From Spirochaeta africana DSM 8902 (lineage in GTDB: Bacteria > Spirochaetota > Spirochaetia > DSM-27196 > DSM-8902), in assembly GCF_000242595.2 (NCBI RefSeq), contig NC_017098.1, positions 992,001 through 1,056,000 of the forward strand: 64,000 nt of DNA. Reading direction: 5' to 3'. This document shows, piece by piece, positions 1-8,541 of the stretch (positions are counted from its first letter, which is position 1; each line of letters opens with the position of its first letter). A program made the translations under genes and the position numbers. A model generated the notes under the pieces. The model was given only the letters and a program-made list of their open reading frames with translations, was not told where the DNA came from and made no database searches.

Positions 1-2
1 AT

Positions 3-350
3 GGTGCTGATCTGATTGTCGATTATTCAACTGGCCTGCCTTTAACCGGCTTGCAAAAAACTGAGAAGCTTGTTGTTCAAATTAAGTCATACACAGGTAG
101 CCATGTTGACGTCTCCGCAGTTCATCAGATAAAACAGGCAATTAAACGATTCGGTGCTGATGCTGCTTTAATAGTATCAACTGCAGAACCGACTGATTCT
201 ATTCGTATAGAAATAGAAAATGCTATAGAAGAAATTAAGAGTGCTAATGAAGAGAGCGAGAAGATAATCCCAATTGAACTGATAGCTGGCAATGATGTCG
301 CCAAACTATTGTTGAGGTATGGTCAAAACCTATTATTTGAATCCCAATAG
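3..350 (+). CDS. Mrr-like restriction endonuclease, 3' end only
   Basis: The reading frame is open from the window edge to a TAG at 348-350, so the N-terminal part lies outside. The visible start, GADLIVDYSTG followed by VVQIKSY, has the layout of the Mrr-type PD-(D/E)XK core: an Asp in a hydrophobic strand, then QxK on the next strand. It is followed by an alpha/beta segment ending in a short helical tail. Known Mrr enzymes cut modified DNA; specificity cannot be judged from this fragment. It fits the defence-rich neighbourhood. The true start is not visible. Confidence 0.6.
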   Translation, partial: GADLIVDYSTGLPLTGLQKTEKLVVQIKSYTGSHVDVSAVHQIKQAIKRFGADAALIVSTAEPTDSIRIEIENAIEEIKSANEESEKIIPIELIAGNDVAKLLLRYGQNLLFESQ

Positions 351-469
351 TTTCGGGTTTCTGTAGCGCTCTGTCATAATGTAGCCATGTTATTGCAGTG
401 AGTCGGTGTAATATCGTATCCGCTTGCAACCTCTCCACCCTGTGCTACAATTACCCCCGAGGAGCCCCC

Positions 470-874
470 ATGACCGCAGCACAACTCCTGCAGCGCATCA
501 TCGATTTTCGCGACCAGCGCGACTGGCAGCAGTTTCACACCAAAGAAAACCTTGCCAAGTCGGTGTCCATCGAGGCCGGTGAACTGCTGGAGCTGTTTCA
601 ATGGGGCGAGGATCCGCCGGATGACAAGCTTTCCGACGAGATTGCCGATGTGCTTATCTATTGCTTTCTGCTGGCTCACGAGATCGGGCAGGATCCGCTG
701 GAACTGATGCAGCACAAACTGGCGCGCAATGAACAGCGCTTTCCGGTGGATCGGGTCAGGGGGAATAACGGCAAGGCCACGCGGGTAGAGCCGGGCGCGC
801 CACAAGATCCGGCCCCCGCTTACAAGGCACAACAAACACAACAGTCAGAACAGCCACAAAAGGGTAATTCATGA
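470..874 (+). CDS. MazG-like nucleotide pyrophosphohydrolase
   Basis: A 134-residue protein with the all-alpha MazG/dUTPase-superfamily metal site: E35xxE38 on one helix (EAGELLELF) and E57xxD60 on the next (DEIADVLIY). Family members hydrolyse (d)NTPs to the monophosphate and pyrophosphate. ATG 470 was chosen because GAGGAG lies just upstream and the homologous region begins there, although the frame stays open back to 398. The last ~40 residues are Pro/Gln/Ala-rich and probably disordered. The stop overlaps the next start (ATGA, 871-874), so the gene is probably translationally coupled to the GIY-YIG/DUF2075 gene. This arrangement suggests a role in phage response rather than housekeeping (inference). 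Confidence 0.82.
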   Translation: MTAAQLLQRIIDFRDQRDWQQFHTKENLAKSVSIEAGELLELFQWGEDPPDDKLSDEIADVLIYCFLLAHEIGQDPLELMQHKLARNEQRFPVDRVRGNNGKATRVEPGAPQDPAPAYKAQQTQQSEQPQKGNS

Positions 875-2559
875 GCACGAACAGGGTTGTCAGCTACGAT
901 TTCTCCCAGGCGACCCTGCAGCAGCTCAAGAACGACCGGCAGTACCGCAACTGGCCGGTTATCTACATCCTGGAAAACCGCCGGCAGGCCTACATTGGCG
1001 AGACCACCAGCGCCCTGCAGCGCATCCGTAATCACCTGGCCAACCGCGAGCGGCGGATCTTCAACAAGCTGTATCTCATTAAAGACGAGATGTTCAACAA
1101 GTCGGCCACCCTGGATCTGGAATCATCGCTTATCGAGTACATCTCCGGCGATGGTACCTATACCCTGCAGAACAGTAACCGGGGCCTGCGCAATCACAAC
1201 TACTATAACCGGCAGTACTACGAACAGCTGTTCCGCGAGATCTGGGATGAACTCAGGCGCCACGATATTGTAAAACACAGCATTCGCGACATACAGAACA
1301 GCGATCTGTTCAAGTACTCCCCCTACAAGGCCCTGACCGATGACCAGGCCGAAATCGTGGCCGAGCTGGAAGGCATCATTACCTCTAACCGTAAATCCTT
1401 GAGCATCATCCGGGGAGAGCCGGGTTCGGGCAAAACGATCCTGGCAATCTATCTGGTAAAGTATCTGCTCTCTGGCGATGCCACGGCGGGCTTGAAGATC
1501 GGTATTGTGCTGCCGCAGACCTCGCTGCGCGCGACGGTGGGGCAGATCTTCAGGAATATCTCGGGCCTCAAGAAGAACATGGTGCTCGGTCCCAATGATG
1601 TGGTAAAAGAGGATCAGCAGTTTGACCTGTTGATTGTAGATGAGGCTCACCGCCTGAACCGCCGGCAGAACCTGGCCAGCTACTCTGCCTTCGACTCCGC
1701 AGCCCGCAAGCTGGGCCTGGACCCGGCCGCCACCGATCAGCTGGACTGGATTCTGCAGAAATCACGTCACACGGTGCTGCTGTATGATGGCAAACAGAGC
1801 GTCAAACCCTCGGATGTTGCTGCCAGCCGCTTTACCTCGCTCAGCCCAGAGCCCCGGCAGTTTGTGCTGCAGTCGCAGATGCGGGTACTGGCAGGTGATC
1901 GCTACACCGGCTACATCGATGCCATCCTGCGTCAGCGCAATCCGCAAACCCAGACCTTTCCGGGCTACGATCTGCGCCTGTACACTCGCCTGCAGCCAAT
2001 GGTCAGCGATATTCAACAGCTGAATGATCAGTATGGTCTGTGCCGGCTGGCAGCAGGCTTTGCCTGGGACTGGATCAGCCGCGACAACCCGCAGCTGTTC
2101 GATATAGAGATAGAGGACTGCCGGCTCAAGTGGAATGCCACCACCAGAAACTGGATCAACAGTCCCAATGCCCACACAGAGGTGGGCTGCATCCACACCG
2201 TCCAGGGCTACGACCTGAACTATGCCGGGGTAATTATCGGCCCGGAAATTACCATGGACAACGGGCGTGTGCGCTATCACCCCGAACGCTACAAGGACAG
2301 GCACGGCAAAAACAAGTCTCTCAGCCCTGCCCGGATGGTAGACTACATCCTGAACATCTACAAAACCCTCATGACCAGAGGCATCCGCGGCACCTTCGTC
2401 TACGCCTGCGACCCCCACCTCAGCCACTACCTGGCAGGGTATCTACCGGTGTATCAGGAGGGGCAGGCTGGGGGATATGGGGAAGCGAAGGAGAACGAAC
2501 CGGCTGAACAAGCGGCAGAGGCTGCGCCGGGCTATGGGGTGGAAGAGGGGGAAGATTGA
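871..2559 (+). CDS. GIY-YIG nuclease fused to DUF2075 (Schlafen-like) helicase domain
   Basis: A 562-residue two-domain protein. The N-terminus carries a GIY-YIG nuclease signature (VIY at 30-32, YIG at 41-43, then GETTS and an Arg about ten residues on). A P-loop NTPase follows with Walker A GEPGSGKT near 182-189 and Walker B LLIVDEAHR near 253-261. The late motif HTVQGYDLNYAGVIIG is typical of DUF2075/SLFN group-3-like SF1 helicases. The final ~35 residues are Gly/Glu/Ala-rich and unconserved. It overlaps the MazG-like gene by ATGA and ends before a GC-rich hairpin region. Inference: nucleic-acid translocase plus nuclease in a two-gene defence or repair module. Confidence 0.8.
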   Translation: MSTNRVVSYDFSQATLQQLKNDRQYRNWPVIYILENRRQAYIGETTSALQRIRNHLANRERRIFNKLYLIKDEMFNKSATLDLESSLIEYISGDGTYTLQNSNRGLRNHNYYNRQYYEQLFREIWDELRRHDIVKHSIRDIQNSDLFKYSPYKALTDDQAEIVAELEGIITSNRKSLSIIRGEPGSGKTILAIYLVKYLLSGDATAGLKIGIVLPQTSLRATVGQIFRNISGLKKNMVLGPNDVVKEDQQFDLLIVDEAHRLNRRQNLASYSAFDSAARKLGLDPAATDQLDWILQKSRHTVLLYDGKQSVKPSDVAASRFTSLSPEPRQFVLQSQMRVLAGDRYTGYIDAILRQRNPQTQTFPGYDLRLYTRLQPMVSDIQQLNDQYGLCRLAAGFAWDWISRDNPQLFDIEIEDCRLKWNATTRNWINSPNAHTEVGCIHTVQGYDLNYAGVIIGPEITMDNGRVRYHPERYKDRHGKNKSLSPARMVDYILNIYKTLMTRGIRGTFVYACDPHLSHYLAGYLPVYQEGQAGGYGEAKENEPAEQAAEAAPGYGVEEGED

Positions 2560-3167
2560 AAATCGAGGGGTGGGGCGCCCGCCCGATGGGTGGGCGATCC
2601 TTGTGGGGTGCCTGGGTTGTGCTGCGTCCAGCGAATCGTTGCAGGCGACTTCGCAAACCCAAAGGTTGCGTAAGCAACCTGCAGGGCATGAACGCAGCGC
2701 CGGGGAGGAAATGCCGGGGGAAGATTGGGGGTGCGACAGTTTTTGTCGTTGGGGGTGATGGTAATATTGCATGATACGGTGGGATAAGAGGCACTCTTTA
2801 ACTGGAATAAAGTCTCACATGCCCAAATCAGAGAATCGTTTGCAAATTATGTATCCTTGGTTGATAATGAGTTCAAGACAGTTTGGTTGGGGAAATTGTA
2901 CTTGTGCGGTAGTGTAGTGCTGTTTGGTGTAGATGCTAATAACGGTTTCGAATAGACGTTATACGCAATGCAATTTCGGTAAAACGCAGATATACGAATG
3001 TCTGCGGCAATCTGAGAGTGAAATTTAATGCCAGGCGGAGTTATGGTGTCGAACCATCCGAAGTTCGACGGTAGAAGAATGGATATAAAGTGTCCTGGGT
3101 AAGCATGCATTATTGTATGCTCATGACAAAACAAGTGAATAGTCTGTTATACATATAGAGGTAAGTC
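2560..3167. other. Long intergenic region, no convincing gene
   Basis: The first 200 bases are GC-rich and structured. A hairpin at 2576-2596 has 9-bp arms with one G-T pair and a GAT loop. A second, GGTTGC-GTAA-GCAACC, lies at 2664-2679. Neither has a T-run. From about 2770 composition becomes AT-richer. GTTATAC heptamers occur at 2958-2964 and 3146-3152, each preceded by a GAATAG(A/T)C-like stretch; the second lies 15 bases before the HNH gene. Short open frames here lack ribosome-binding sites and recognisable products. Confidence 0.5.
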
Positions 3168-3860
3168 GTGAGCGACAATTGGACTGAAGAAGAACTGCGA
3201 GCATCTGTTGATGCCTATGTGGAGATGCATCGGCTTGAGGCCGCCGGTCAGCCGTTTACAAAAAAAGCGTACTACGAAGATCTGGCTGATAGATTTGGGC
3301 GTACCGTGAAGTCGTATGAGTATCGCATGCAGAATATTTCTTATGTCTATTCTCTACAAGGTCGCCAGTGGGTTTCTGGATTAAAGCCAGCTAGGAATGT
3401 TGGAAGTAATGTTATCCAACACCTTGAGCGGCTGATAGCTGCCAGCGAAGGGCAGAAGCTCGGCTCAAACACGGATTTTGATGCGACCGTTGAGAAGCTA
3501 AGGAGAAAACCACCTGCATCACTGCCAAAAGGAAAGAAAAAACCAAAATCAGTTCAGGCTGCAGTGACCCAATATGTCAGAGATGCTGAGGTAGTTGCAT
3601 GGGTCCTAGCCCAAGCGTCTGGCCATTGCGAATGCTGTGAAGCTCCTGCGCCATTCGTTCGAGAGGATGGCTCGCCTTTCCTGGAGGTTCATCACGTCCA
3701 GCGCTTGGCAGATGGTGGTGAGGATACCATAAATAATGCAGTAGCTCTTTGCCCGAACTGCCACCGTGAGTTTCACTTCGGCGCTAACAAGCGAGAATTG
3801 GCAAGGAAAGTTCGCGCAAAAATCCCCCGGCTTCAAGCGGCGAGTGAAGTGAATGTATAA
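3168..3860 (+). CDS. HNH endonuclease, McrA-like
   Basis: A 230-residue protein starting at GTG, with GAGG 6-10 bases upstream. The N-terminal half is helical and Lys-rich, likely DNA-binding. The C-terminal half is an HNH module: CECC zinc pair, then EVHHVQRLADGG, N-N-AVALCPNCHREFHFG, giving the ββα-metal His/Asn/His set and the second CxxC. HNH proteins of this type cut DNA, often modified DNA as in McrA. The gene is framed like an integron cassette: GTTATAC at 3146-3152 precedes it closely, and its TAA stop lies inside GTATAAC at 3855-3861. Directly downstream is the IS21 element. Confidence 0.78.
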   Translation: MSDNWTEEELRASVDAYVEMHRLEAAGQPFTKKAYYEDLADRFGRTVKSYEYRMQNISYVYSLQGRQWVSGLKPARNVGSNVIQHLERLIAASEGQKLGSNTDFDATVEKLRRKPPASLPKGKKKPKSVQAAVTQYVRDAEVVAWVLAQASGHCECCEAPAPFVREDGSPFLEVHHVQRLADGGEDTINNAVALCPNCHREFHFGANKRELARKVRAKIPRLQAASEVNV

Positions 3861-3917
3861 CAAGTTGCTGCACGCGGAAAAATTACTCGCTGCGCTCCTT
3901 GTCAGCAACGGTTATAA
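3855..3917 (+). other. attC-like site at the end of the HNH gene
   Basis: GTATAAC (3855-3861), 2-nt spacer, GTTGCTG (3864-3870), a central stretch, CAGCAAC (3903-3909), 1-nt spacer, GTTATAA (3911-3917). The arms pair as R''-L''...L'-R' of an integron attC, with one mismatch at the outer base. The HNH stop codon lies within R'', as is usual in gene cassettes. However, the 3' half from 3900 is also the IS21 left terminal repeat, so either the element landed in an attC and its terminus mimics the lost half, or the pairing is partly chance. No integrase gene is in the window. Confidence 0.4.
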
Positions 3918-4023
3918 ACTTCCGGAATTCAGCGGAATAGGATTTCCGCTTTTTGTGGCATAAAAGGGGCAGATACCCTAACGTACGCGGTGACGAAACC
4001 AACTACGAAAGGAACCTGCCCCC

Positions 4024-5310
4024 ATGTGTCGAAAGGAAGATCGGATGCACACTGCTCGCATCTTGAAAGGGCTTGGGCACACCCAAGCTGAAATCGCAGA
4101 CGCCCTTGGCGTCAGCACCCGTATGGTGCGAAATTACCTCACAAAAGAGGTTGGAACAACCCCCAGGAAATCACGGGTCAGCAAGCTTGCTGATTTTTGT
4201 GACATGATTGAGGAGCGATTAGACGAAAACCTGTATTGCAATCTTGTGCCGCTGTTTGAACGTATGGTCACCGCCGGATTCACCGGCCAGATGACCATTC
4301 TGCGAGACTATGTGCGGACTCGGCGAAAGGTGTTGGCAGCACGCGCTATATGGAGATTCGAGACTGAACCCGGTCAACAGGCTCAGGTTGACTGGAAAGA
4401 GTGTGGCACCTGGCAGATCGACGGGCGAGAGCAAAAGCTCTACGCTTTTGTCATGCTCCTGGGATACAGCCGGAAACCGTTTGTGCTGTTCACCACCGAT
4501 ATGACTCTGCCAACACTATTACAGGCACATCTGCTGGCCTTTGCCTGGTTTGGCGCAGTGCCCTGCGAGATACTGTACGACAACATGAAGACCGCCTGGA
4601 TAAATCAATCGGGTGTCTGGACAGTGAACAGCCAGCTGTTGGCATTGGCATCATCCTGCGGCTTTGTCCCCAAACGCTGTCAGATTCGCCGCCCGCAAAC
4701 GAAGGGCAAAGTTGAACGATTCATCGGGTATCTGGCCAATAACTTTTTGACCCGTCCGCATGTTACCGACAGCAACAGTATCGCACAGCTGAACGCTTAT
4801 GTTTTCCGGTGGCTCATCGATGTTGATGAAAAGCAGATTGGTGGCGTCAGGAAGACACGCCGGGAACGCTTTGCCGAAGAGAAGCCTTATATGCATTCCT
4901 GGGTACCTGAGGCAGCACCAGACGTCCGCTTGACCAAAGATCTGGTGATATCGCGGGAGGGGACTATACGATTCCAAACCAATCGATACAGCGTGGATGC
5001 ACAGTATATCGGGCAAATTGTTACTCTCAAGGCAAATACAATTACCCGAAAAATGGAAATATGGCATGAGGGCAACTGCATTCGAACCTGTCTGCTGCAT
5101 CCAAAGGGTGCCTGCATAGATGATATTCGGAAAGAAGATACAGCAGCATTGATCGGTCGCTGGAAACGAGAAAACCAGCGCAGTGCGCCGGAGACACAGA
5201 AAACAGTCAAACTGCCAAATCCACCTGAACATGTTGTTGCCGGGTATGGGATCGATGTGGAAGTGCGACACCCCTCCGTGTTCGACAGTTTGATGCAGGA
5301 GAGCGCATGA
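4024..5310 (+). CDS. istA: IS21-family transposase IstA
   Basis: A 428-residue transposase. A helix-turn-helix near residues 14-39 (QAEIADALGVSTRMVRNYL) is followed by an RNase-H-fold DDE core: first Asp in QVDWKECGTW, second in EILYDNMKTAW, Glu in KGKVERFIGYL. It overlaps istB by ATGA (5307-5310), as in IS21 elements. The start may instead be ATG 4045, which has AAAGGA just upstream. The reading frame is intact. It acts with IstB to move the element. Confidence 0.92.
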   Translation: MCRKEDRMHTARILKGLGHTQAEIADALGVSTRMVRNYLTKEVGTTPRKSRVSKLADFCDMIEERLDENLYCNLVPLFERMVTAGFTGQMTILRDYVRTRRKVLAARAIWRFETEPGQQAQVDWKECGTWQIDGREQKLYAFVMLLGYSRKPFVLFTTDMTLPTLLQAHLLAFAWFGAVPCEILYDNMKTAWINQSGVWTVNSQLLALASSCGFVPKRCQIRRPQTKGKVERFIGYLANNFLTRPHVTDSNSIAQLNAYVFRWLIDVDEKQIGGVRKTRRERFAEEKPYMHSWVPEAAPDVRLTKDLVISREGTIRFQTNRYSVDAQYIGQIVTLKANTITRKMEIWHEGNCIRTCLLHPKGACIDDIRKEDTAALIGRWKRENQRSAPETQKTVKLPNPPEHVVAGYGIDVEVRHPSVFDSLMQESA

Positions 5311-6071
5311 ACCAGCTCACATCAACACTGGAAGCCCGCATGCAGGATATGGGACTTGAGTTCATGGCAGCAGGGCTGGAAAGCTATCTGGAGGCTCAGG
5401 CCCGAACTGAAAACACCTTGTCGCAGTCGATCGCCGATTTACTGGATATCGAATACATACCCCGACGAGAGCGCGCGGCAAGAAGCAGACTGAAGCTCTC
5501 CGGAATGCCGGCAATAAAACGCCTGGAGGACTTTGACCTTGACTGGATCAAGGGTGGACTTACGGCGAAGCAGTTGAACGAACTGGCAAGCCTTGCCTTT
5601 GTTCCGAGGCACGAGAACGTTATCCTCATGGGCCCCAGCGGTCTGGGTAAAACTCACCTGATGCTGGCGCTGGCCTACAAGGCCTGCATGACTGAATACA
5701 CCGTGTGGTACACCAGTTGTATCAACCTGATTGAGGAGCTGGGCAAAGCCCGTGAACAGGGGCGTTTGCGCAGGAGGTTAACCTGGTTGCGAAAGCCGCA
5801 TGTTATTCTCATCGACGAGGTTGGTTATGAGAGCATGACCAGAGAACAGGCAAACCTGTTCTTCCAGGTTGTAAATGCTCGTTACGAACATGGCAGCATC
5901 ATCCTGACCACAAACAAGGGATTCGGCAGATGGGCAGACATCCTGGGCGACGAAGCAACAGCTACCGCAACCCTGGATCGCTTGTTACACCACTCTCACG
6001 TATTCAGTCTCAAAGGGGATTCATACCGGATGAAAGACCGGTTGAAAGTCGGGGTCGTTGACCCTGTGTAA
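5307..6071 (+). CDS. istB: IS21-family helper ATPase IstB
   Basis: A 254-residue AAA+ ATPase with Walker A GPSGLGKTHL near residue 110, Walker B VILIDEVGY, and the sensor segment IILTTNKGFGRWADILGD. IstB helps IstA with target DNA and strand transfer. Length and order after istA are standard for IS21. Its stop is about 60 bases before the interrupted right terminus of the element. Intact, so the element kept both proteins even though its right end is now split by the IS256 insertion. Confidence 0.92.
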   Translation: MNQLTSTLEARMQDMGLEFMAAGLESYLEAQARTENTLSQSIADLLDIEYIPRRERAARSRLKLSGMPAIKRLEDFDLDWIKGGLTAKQLNELASLAFVPRHENVILMGPSGLGKTHLMLALAYKACMTEYTVWYTSCINLIEELGKAREQGRLRRRLTWLRKPHVILIDEVGYESMTREQANLFFQVVNARYEHGSIILTTNKGFGRWADILGDEATATATLDRLLHHSHVFSLKGDSYRMKDRLKVGVVDPV

Positions 6072-6131
6072 ATCAAGAAAAAGCGGAAATCTGAAACCGC
6101 TGAAAAGCGGAACTTTTAAACCGTTGTTGAC

Positions 6132-7480
6132 GATAGTGTCCTGAAACGTTCGCAATTTGAAAAGTAAAAGGAGCCATTGGATCCTCCGAAAGGTGTAGTA
6201 GCCAAACCATACCAAAGGAGAACACACAATGGCCCCACTCAAAGCTACCGCAGATTTCGAGAAACTTCTATCCCGTTTCATAGGTGAACAGGATCCTCTG
6301 CTTGAAATGCTCAAATGGATGACCGAACAGCTCATGCGCATTGAAGCTGAAAATAAAGCCGGTGCCGTGAAAGGCAAGCATGTCGCAAATCGGACGACTC
6401 ATTTCAGCGGTTCTCGTGTCAGAAGATTCGATACCCGTCTGGGCACCATGTACCTCGTCGTTCCAAAGCTGCGCAAGGGCGGGTACATTCCCTTCTTTGT
6501 AACCGAGAAGAAACGCTCGGAACAAGCACTCCTACAGGTAGTGCAGGAAGCATTTATCAACGGTGTTTCTACCCGTAAGATCGATCGCCTCGCCAAGGAG
6601 CTGGGGATTGAATCCATATCAGCCAGCCAGGTCTCTGAAATTAATAAGGGGCTGGATGAACAGGTTCAGCAATTTCGCAACCGAGAGCTGGATTCAGAAT
6701 ATCCAGTTATCTGGATTGATGCACTGTATGAAAAGATACGCCATGGCCAGAGAGTGCAGAATGAAGCAGTGATGGTGGTTTGTGGCCTTAATTCTGCTGG
6801 AGAGCGCGAAATACTTGCTATAGAGCCCATGGAAACTGAATCAGAGGAAACATACGCCGACCTGTTTCAGCGCTTAAAACAGCGCGGTCTCAAGCATGTA
6901 TGGCTTGTGGTATCAGATGCACACCAGGGATTGAAAAATGCAATCCGATCAGAATTTGTCGGCGCATGTTGGCAACGGTGTAAAGTGCATTTCATGCGGA
7001 ATGTCCTCGCCAAAGTACGCAGCAAACACAAGGAACAATTTGCAGAGCGATTAAAGCACATCTGGCTGCAGCCAGATCAAGCTACCGCGCGAAAATACGC
7101 CAAGCAGCTTATGGATGACTGGGAAGACTCTTGCTCTGATGCAGTCGAAATCCTGGATTCCGGACTTGATGACTCACTGCAGTTCTATGCCTTTGCAAAA
7201 ATCGATGCACGGAAAATCTCGTCCACCAATATGCTGGAGCGATTGAACAAGGAAATCCGTCGACGATCAAAGGTGGTTGGCGTCTTTCCGTCCAGGGAGT
7301 CATACATCAGAATGGTCACCTGCTATCTGATAGAATACACCGAAGACTGGACAACCGGCAGATCGTACATTAAAAAGGAATCACTGGATGAACAGAAAGA
7401 ATTCATCCTGAGAACGGTTGCGTAACCAGCCGGAGGCTGATGGCTCCAGGGTGAAATTGCAAACACGTTTGGACACTATC
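6132..7480 (+). mobile_element. IS256-family element nested in the IS21 terminus
   Basis: A 1,349-bp element with inverted ends: GATAGTGTCC at 6132 and its complement ending at 7480, both followed inward by a conserved TTTGCAATTT-like block. It is flanked by an exact 8-bp duplication, TTGTTGAC, at 6124-6131 and 7481-7488. That octamer is the last 8 bases but one of the IS21 right terminus, so this insertion is younger than the IS21 insertion. One transposase gene, 6229-7425, is carried. Confidence 0.93.
6229..7425 (+). CDS. IS256-family (Mutator-type) transposase
   Basis: A 398-residue transposase with the IS256 DDE set: Asp in VIWIDALYEK, Asp in LVVSDAHQGLK, Glu in NMLERLNKEIRRR, plus the usual CWQRCKVHFMRN segment between the last two. 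The ATG follows AAAGGAG. The protein is full length. It is clearly different in sequence from the second IS256 transposase at 19195-20376, so two IS256 subtypes are present. A 77-bp remnant related to the right end of this subtype lies at 12213-12289. Confidence 0.95.
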   Translation: MAPLKATADFEKLLSRFIGEQDPLLEMLKWMTEQLMRIEAENKAGAVKGKHVANRTTHFSGSRVRRFDTRLGTMYLVVPKLRKGGYIPFFVTEKKRSEQALLQVVQEAFINGVSTRKIDRLAKELGIESISASQVSEINKGLDEQVQQFRNRELDSEYPVIWIDALYEKIRHGQRVQNEAVMVVCGLNSAGEREILAIEPMETESEETYADLFQRLKQRGLKHVWLVVSDAHQGLKNAIRSEFVGACWQRCKVHFMRNVLAKVRSKHKEQFAERLKHIWLQPDQATARKYAKQLMDDWEDSCSDAVEILDSGLDDSLQFYAFAKIDARKISSTNMLERLNKEIRRRSKVVGVFPSRESYIRMVTCYLIEYTEDWTTGRSYIKKESLDEQKEFILRTVA

Positions 7481-7489
7481 TTGTTGACA

Positions 7490-7783
7490 CCCCATGGCCT
7501 CCAGTACTTCCTTTACTTCGCTATCCCGGTACTCATGTTTCATAATGTCATTCAATTTAAAATAGTACTTTGTGCGCACATAGTCTATAATTTCCAGAAG
7601 AGCCAACGACCGAGCCAGTGCTAAGTTATCGCCTGTACCAAAAGCGGGATGATTACATAATATCTGGGCAAACAGGGCAGGAGGGTGAAACTACCTAATA
7701 GAGATAAGTTCCAAGATTATAGGATGAGCTGTTGGTCCCAACACTTTGATGAGAAGGGGCAAGTGAGAAATAAGTAACTTCAT
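7490..7783 (-). pseudogene. Broken fifth gene of the leftward operon, cut by IS21
   Basis: On the minus strand an ATG at 7783 overlaps the stop of the DUF3883 gene (ATGA, 7780-7783) and is preceded by GGAGG with suitable spacing. The frame reads MKLLISHLPLLIKVLG, meets an in-frame TAG after 30 codons, and then continues open (FHPPALFAQIL...NHPAFGTGDNLALARS...EVLEAMG) until the IS21 end at 7489. This looks like the downstream gene of the operon, disabled by a nonsense codon and by loss of its 3' part. I do not recognise the family. The alternative is two unrelated short frames. Confidence 0.45.
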
Positions 7784-8541
7784 GGTAAACCTCCATGCAG
7801 CAAAAAAGTATCAACAAGTATCTTGCAATTTTGCCAATTTGCTGATGGATCCACATCTCTTGGAAGTCTTGATTCAATTTGGTAGCAATATAAGTGTCCC
7901 AATATTTGTTTAGTTCCATTATCTATTGAGACGAAAACAATACACCAATCACGATTTCGTCTTCCCACCTCAAATTCGTTCCTTGATAAAAAGAATTGAA
8001 TGTCTTGATCTCTATTTCTTGTGCTTGTCTTTACTTCTATTTTAACATTTTTTTCAATATTGTTAACTGAGGGTGAATATATATCATAACCAGCATAATC
8101 ATTTACATCTGCAACGTGGATTATTTTGCTATGCATTTCTGATGGCAATTTACTTTTAATTGAATAAATAACAAATTTCTCACCAGAATCACCAATTGAT
8201 TTTAAGATTTCTTGATCGAATTTTTTGCACTCATCACATGGACCATCAACTATTTCAACCATATCCCATGCATCTCTATATCCATTTTGAAGAGCGCTTT
8301 GAATCCATATGATTCCATCAGTACTCCCAATAGACAATCGCCCATCATAAATAAGTATTACACCATAGACAATGAGCTGGTTTAATACATCCAATACATA
8401 AGTGTAAGAATGGCCGATAATAAGCGGTTTCATTTTTGCTTTAATTTTAAAATCAGCAATGTGAATATTATTTCGAGCGTCTATTAAAATTTTTTTTGCA
8501 ACCTCAAACCAATTATGAGGAGGATACACTGAATTATTCAT
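7780..8541 (-). CDS. DUF3883 (NOV-C-like) nuclease-fold protein
   Basis: A 253-residue protein. The C-terminal half has the DUF3883 layout: NDYAGYDIYS with Asp153, then VKIEVKTST with Glu169 and Lys171, then FFLSRNEFEVG. The D...ExK spacing suits the PD-(D/E)XK fold, so nuclease activity is possible (inference). The N-terminal half has a helical, winged-helix-like segment and a CDEC pair at 102-105. Its start overlaps the SNF2 helicase stop by 8 bases, and its stop overlaps the start of the broken gene downstream, so it belongs to the leftward four/five-gene operon. Base composition is strongly AT-rich. Confidence 0.7.
   Translation of the reverse strand: MNNSVYPPHNWFEVAKKILIDARNNIHIADFKIKAKMKPLIIGHSYTYVLDVLNQLIVYGVILIYDGRLSIGSTDGIIWIQSALQNGYRDAWDMVEIVDGPCDECKKFDQEILKSIGDSGEKFVIYSIKSKLPSEMHSKIIHVADVNDYAGYDIYSPSVNNIEKNVKIEVKTSTRNRDQDIQFFLSRNEFEVGRRNRDWCIVFVSIDNGTKQILGHLYCYQIESRLPRDVDPSANWQNCKILVDTFLLHGGLP

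Larger units (their letters stand above)
3900..7489 (+). mobile_element. IS21-family element, interrupted by an IS256 element
   Basis: The left end begins TGTCAGCAACGG at 3900. The right end, read on the minus strand, begins TGTCAACAACGG. About 55 bp of each end align as imperfect inverted repeats, including a shared ATTTCCGCTTTTT at the inner edge. Between them lie istA and istB. The right terminus is split: bases up to 6131 are followed by an IS256 element, and the final A lies at 7489 after the target duplication. Without the insert the element is about 2.23 kb, normal for IS21. No clear target duplication of the IS21 element itself is visible in the flanks. Confidence 0.85.

Noticed and set aside
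2958-2964. A second GTTATAC that could mark another integron cassette before the HNH gene
   Set aside because: No matching RYYYAAC half or complementary inner arm was found in the 180 bases between the two heptamers, and no gene lies there.
3880-7500. A target duplication for the IS21 element
   Set aside because: The flanks (CTCCT before 3900, CCCCAT after 7489) do not match over 4-8 bases; a later rearrangement is possible.
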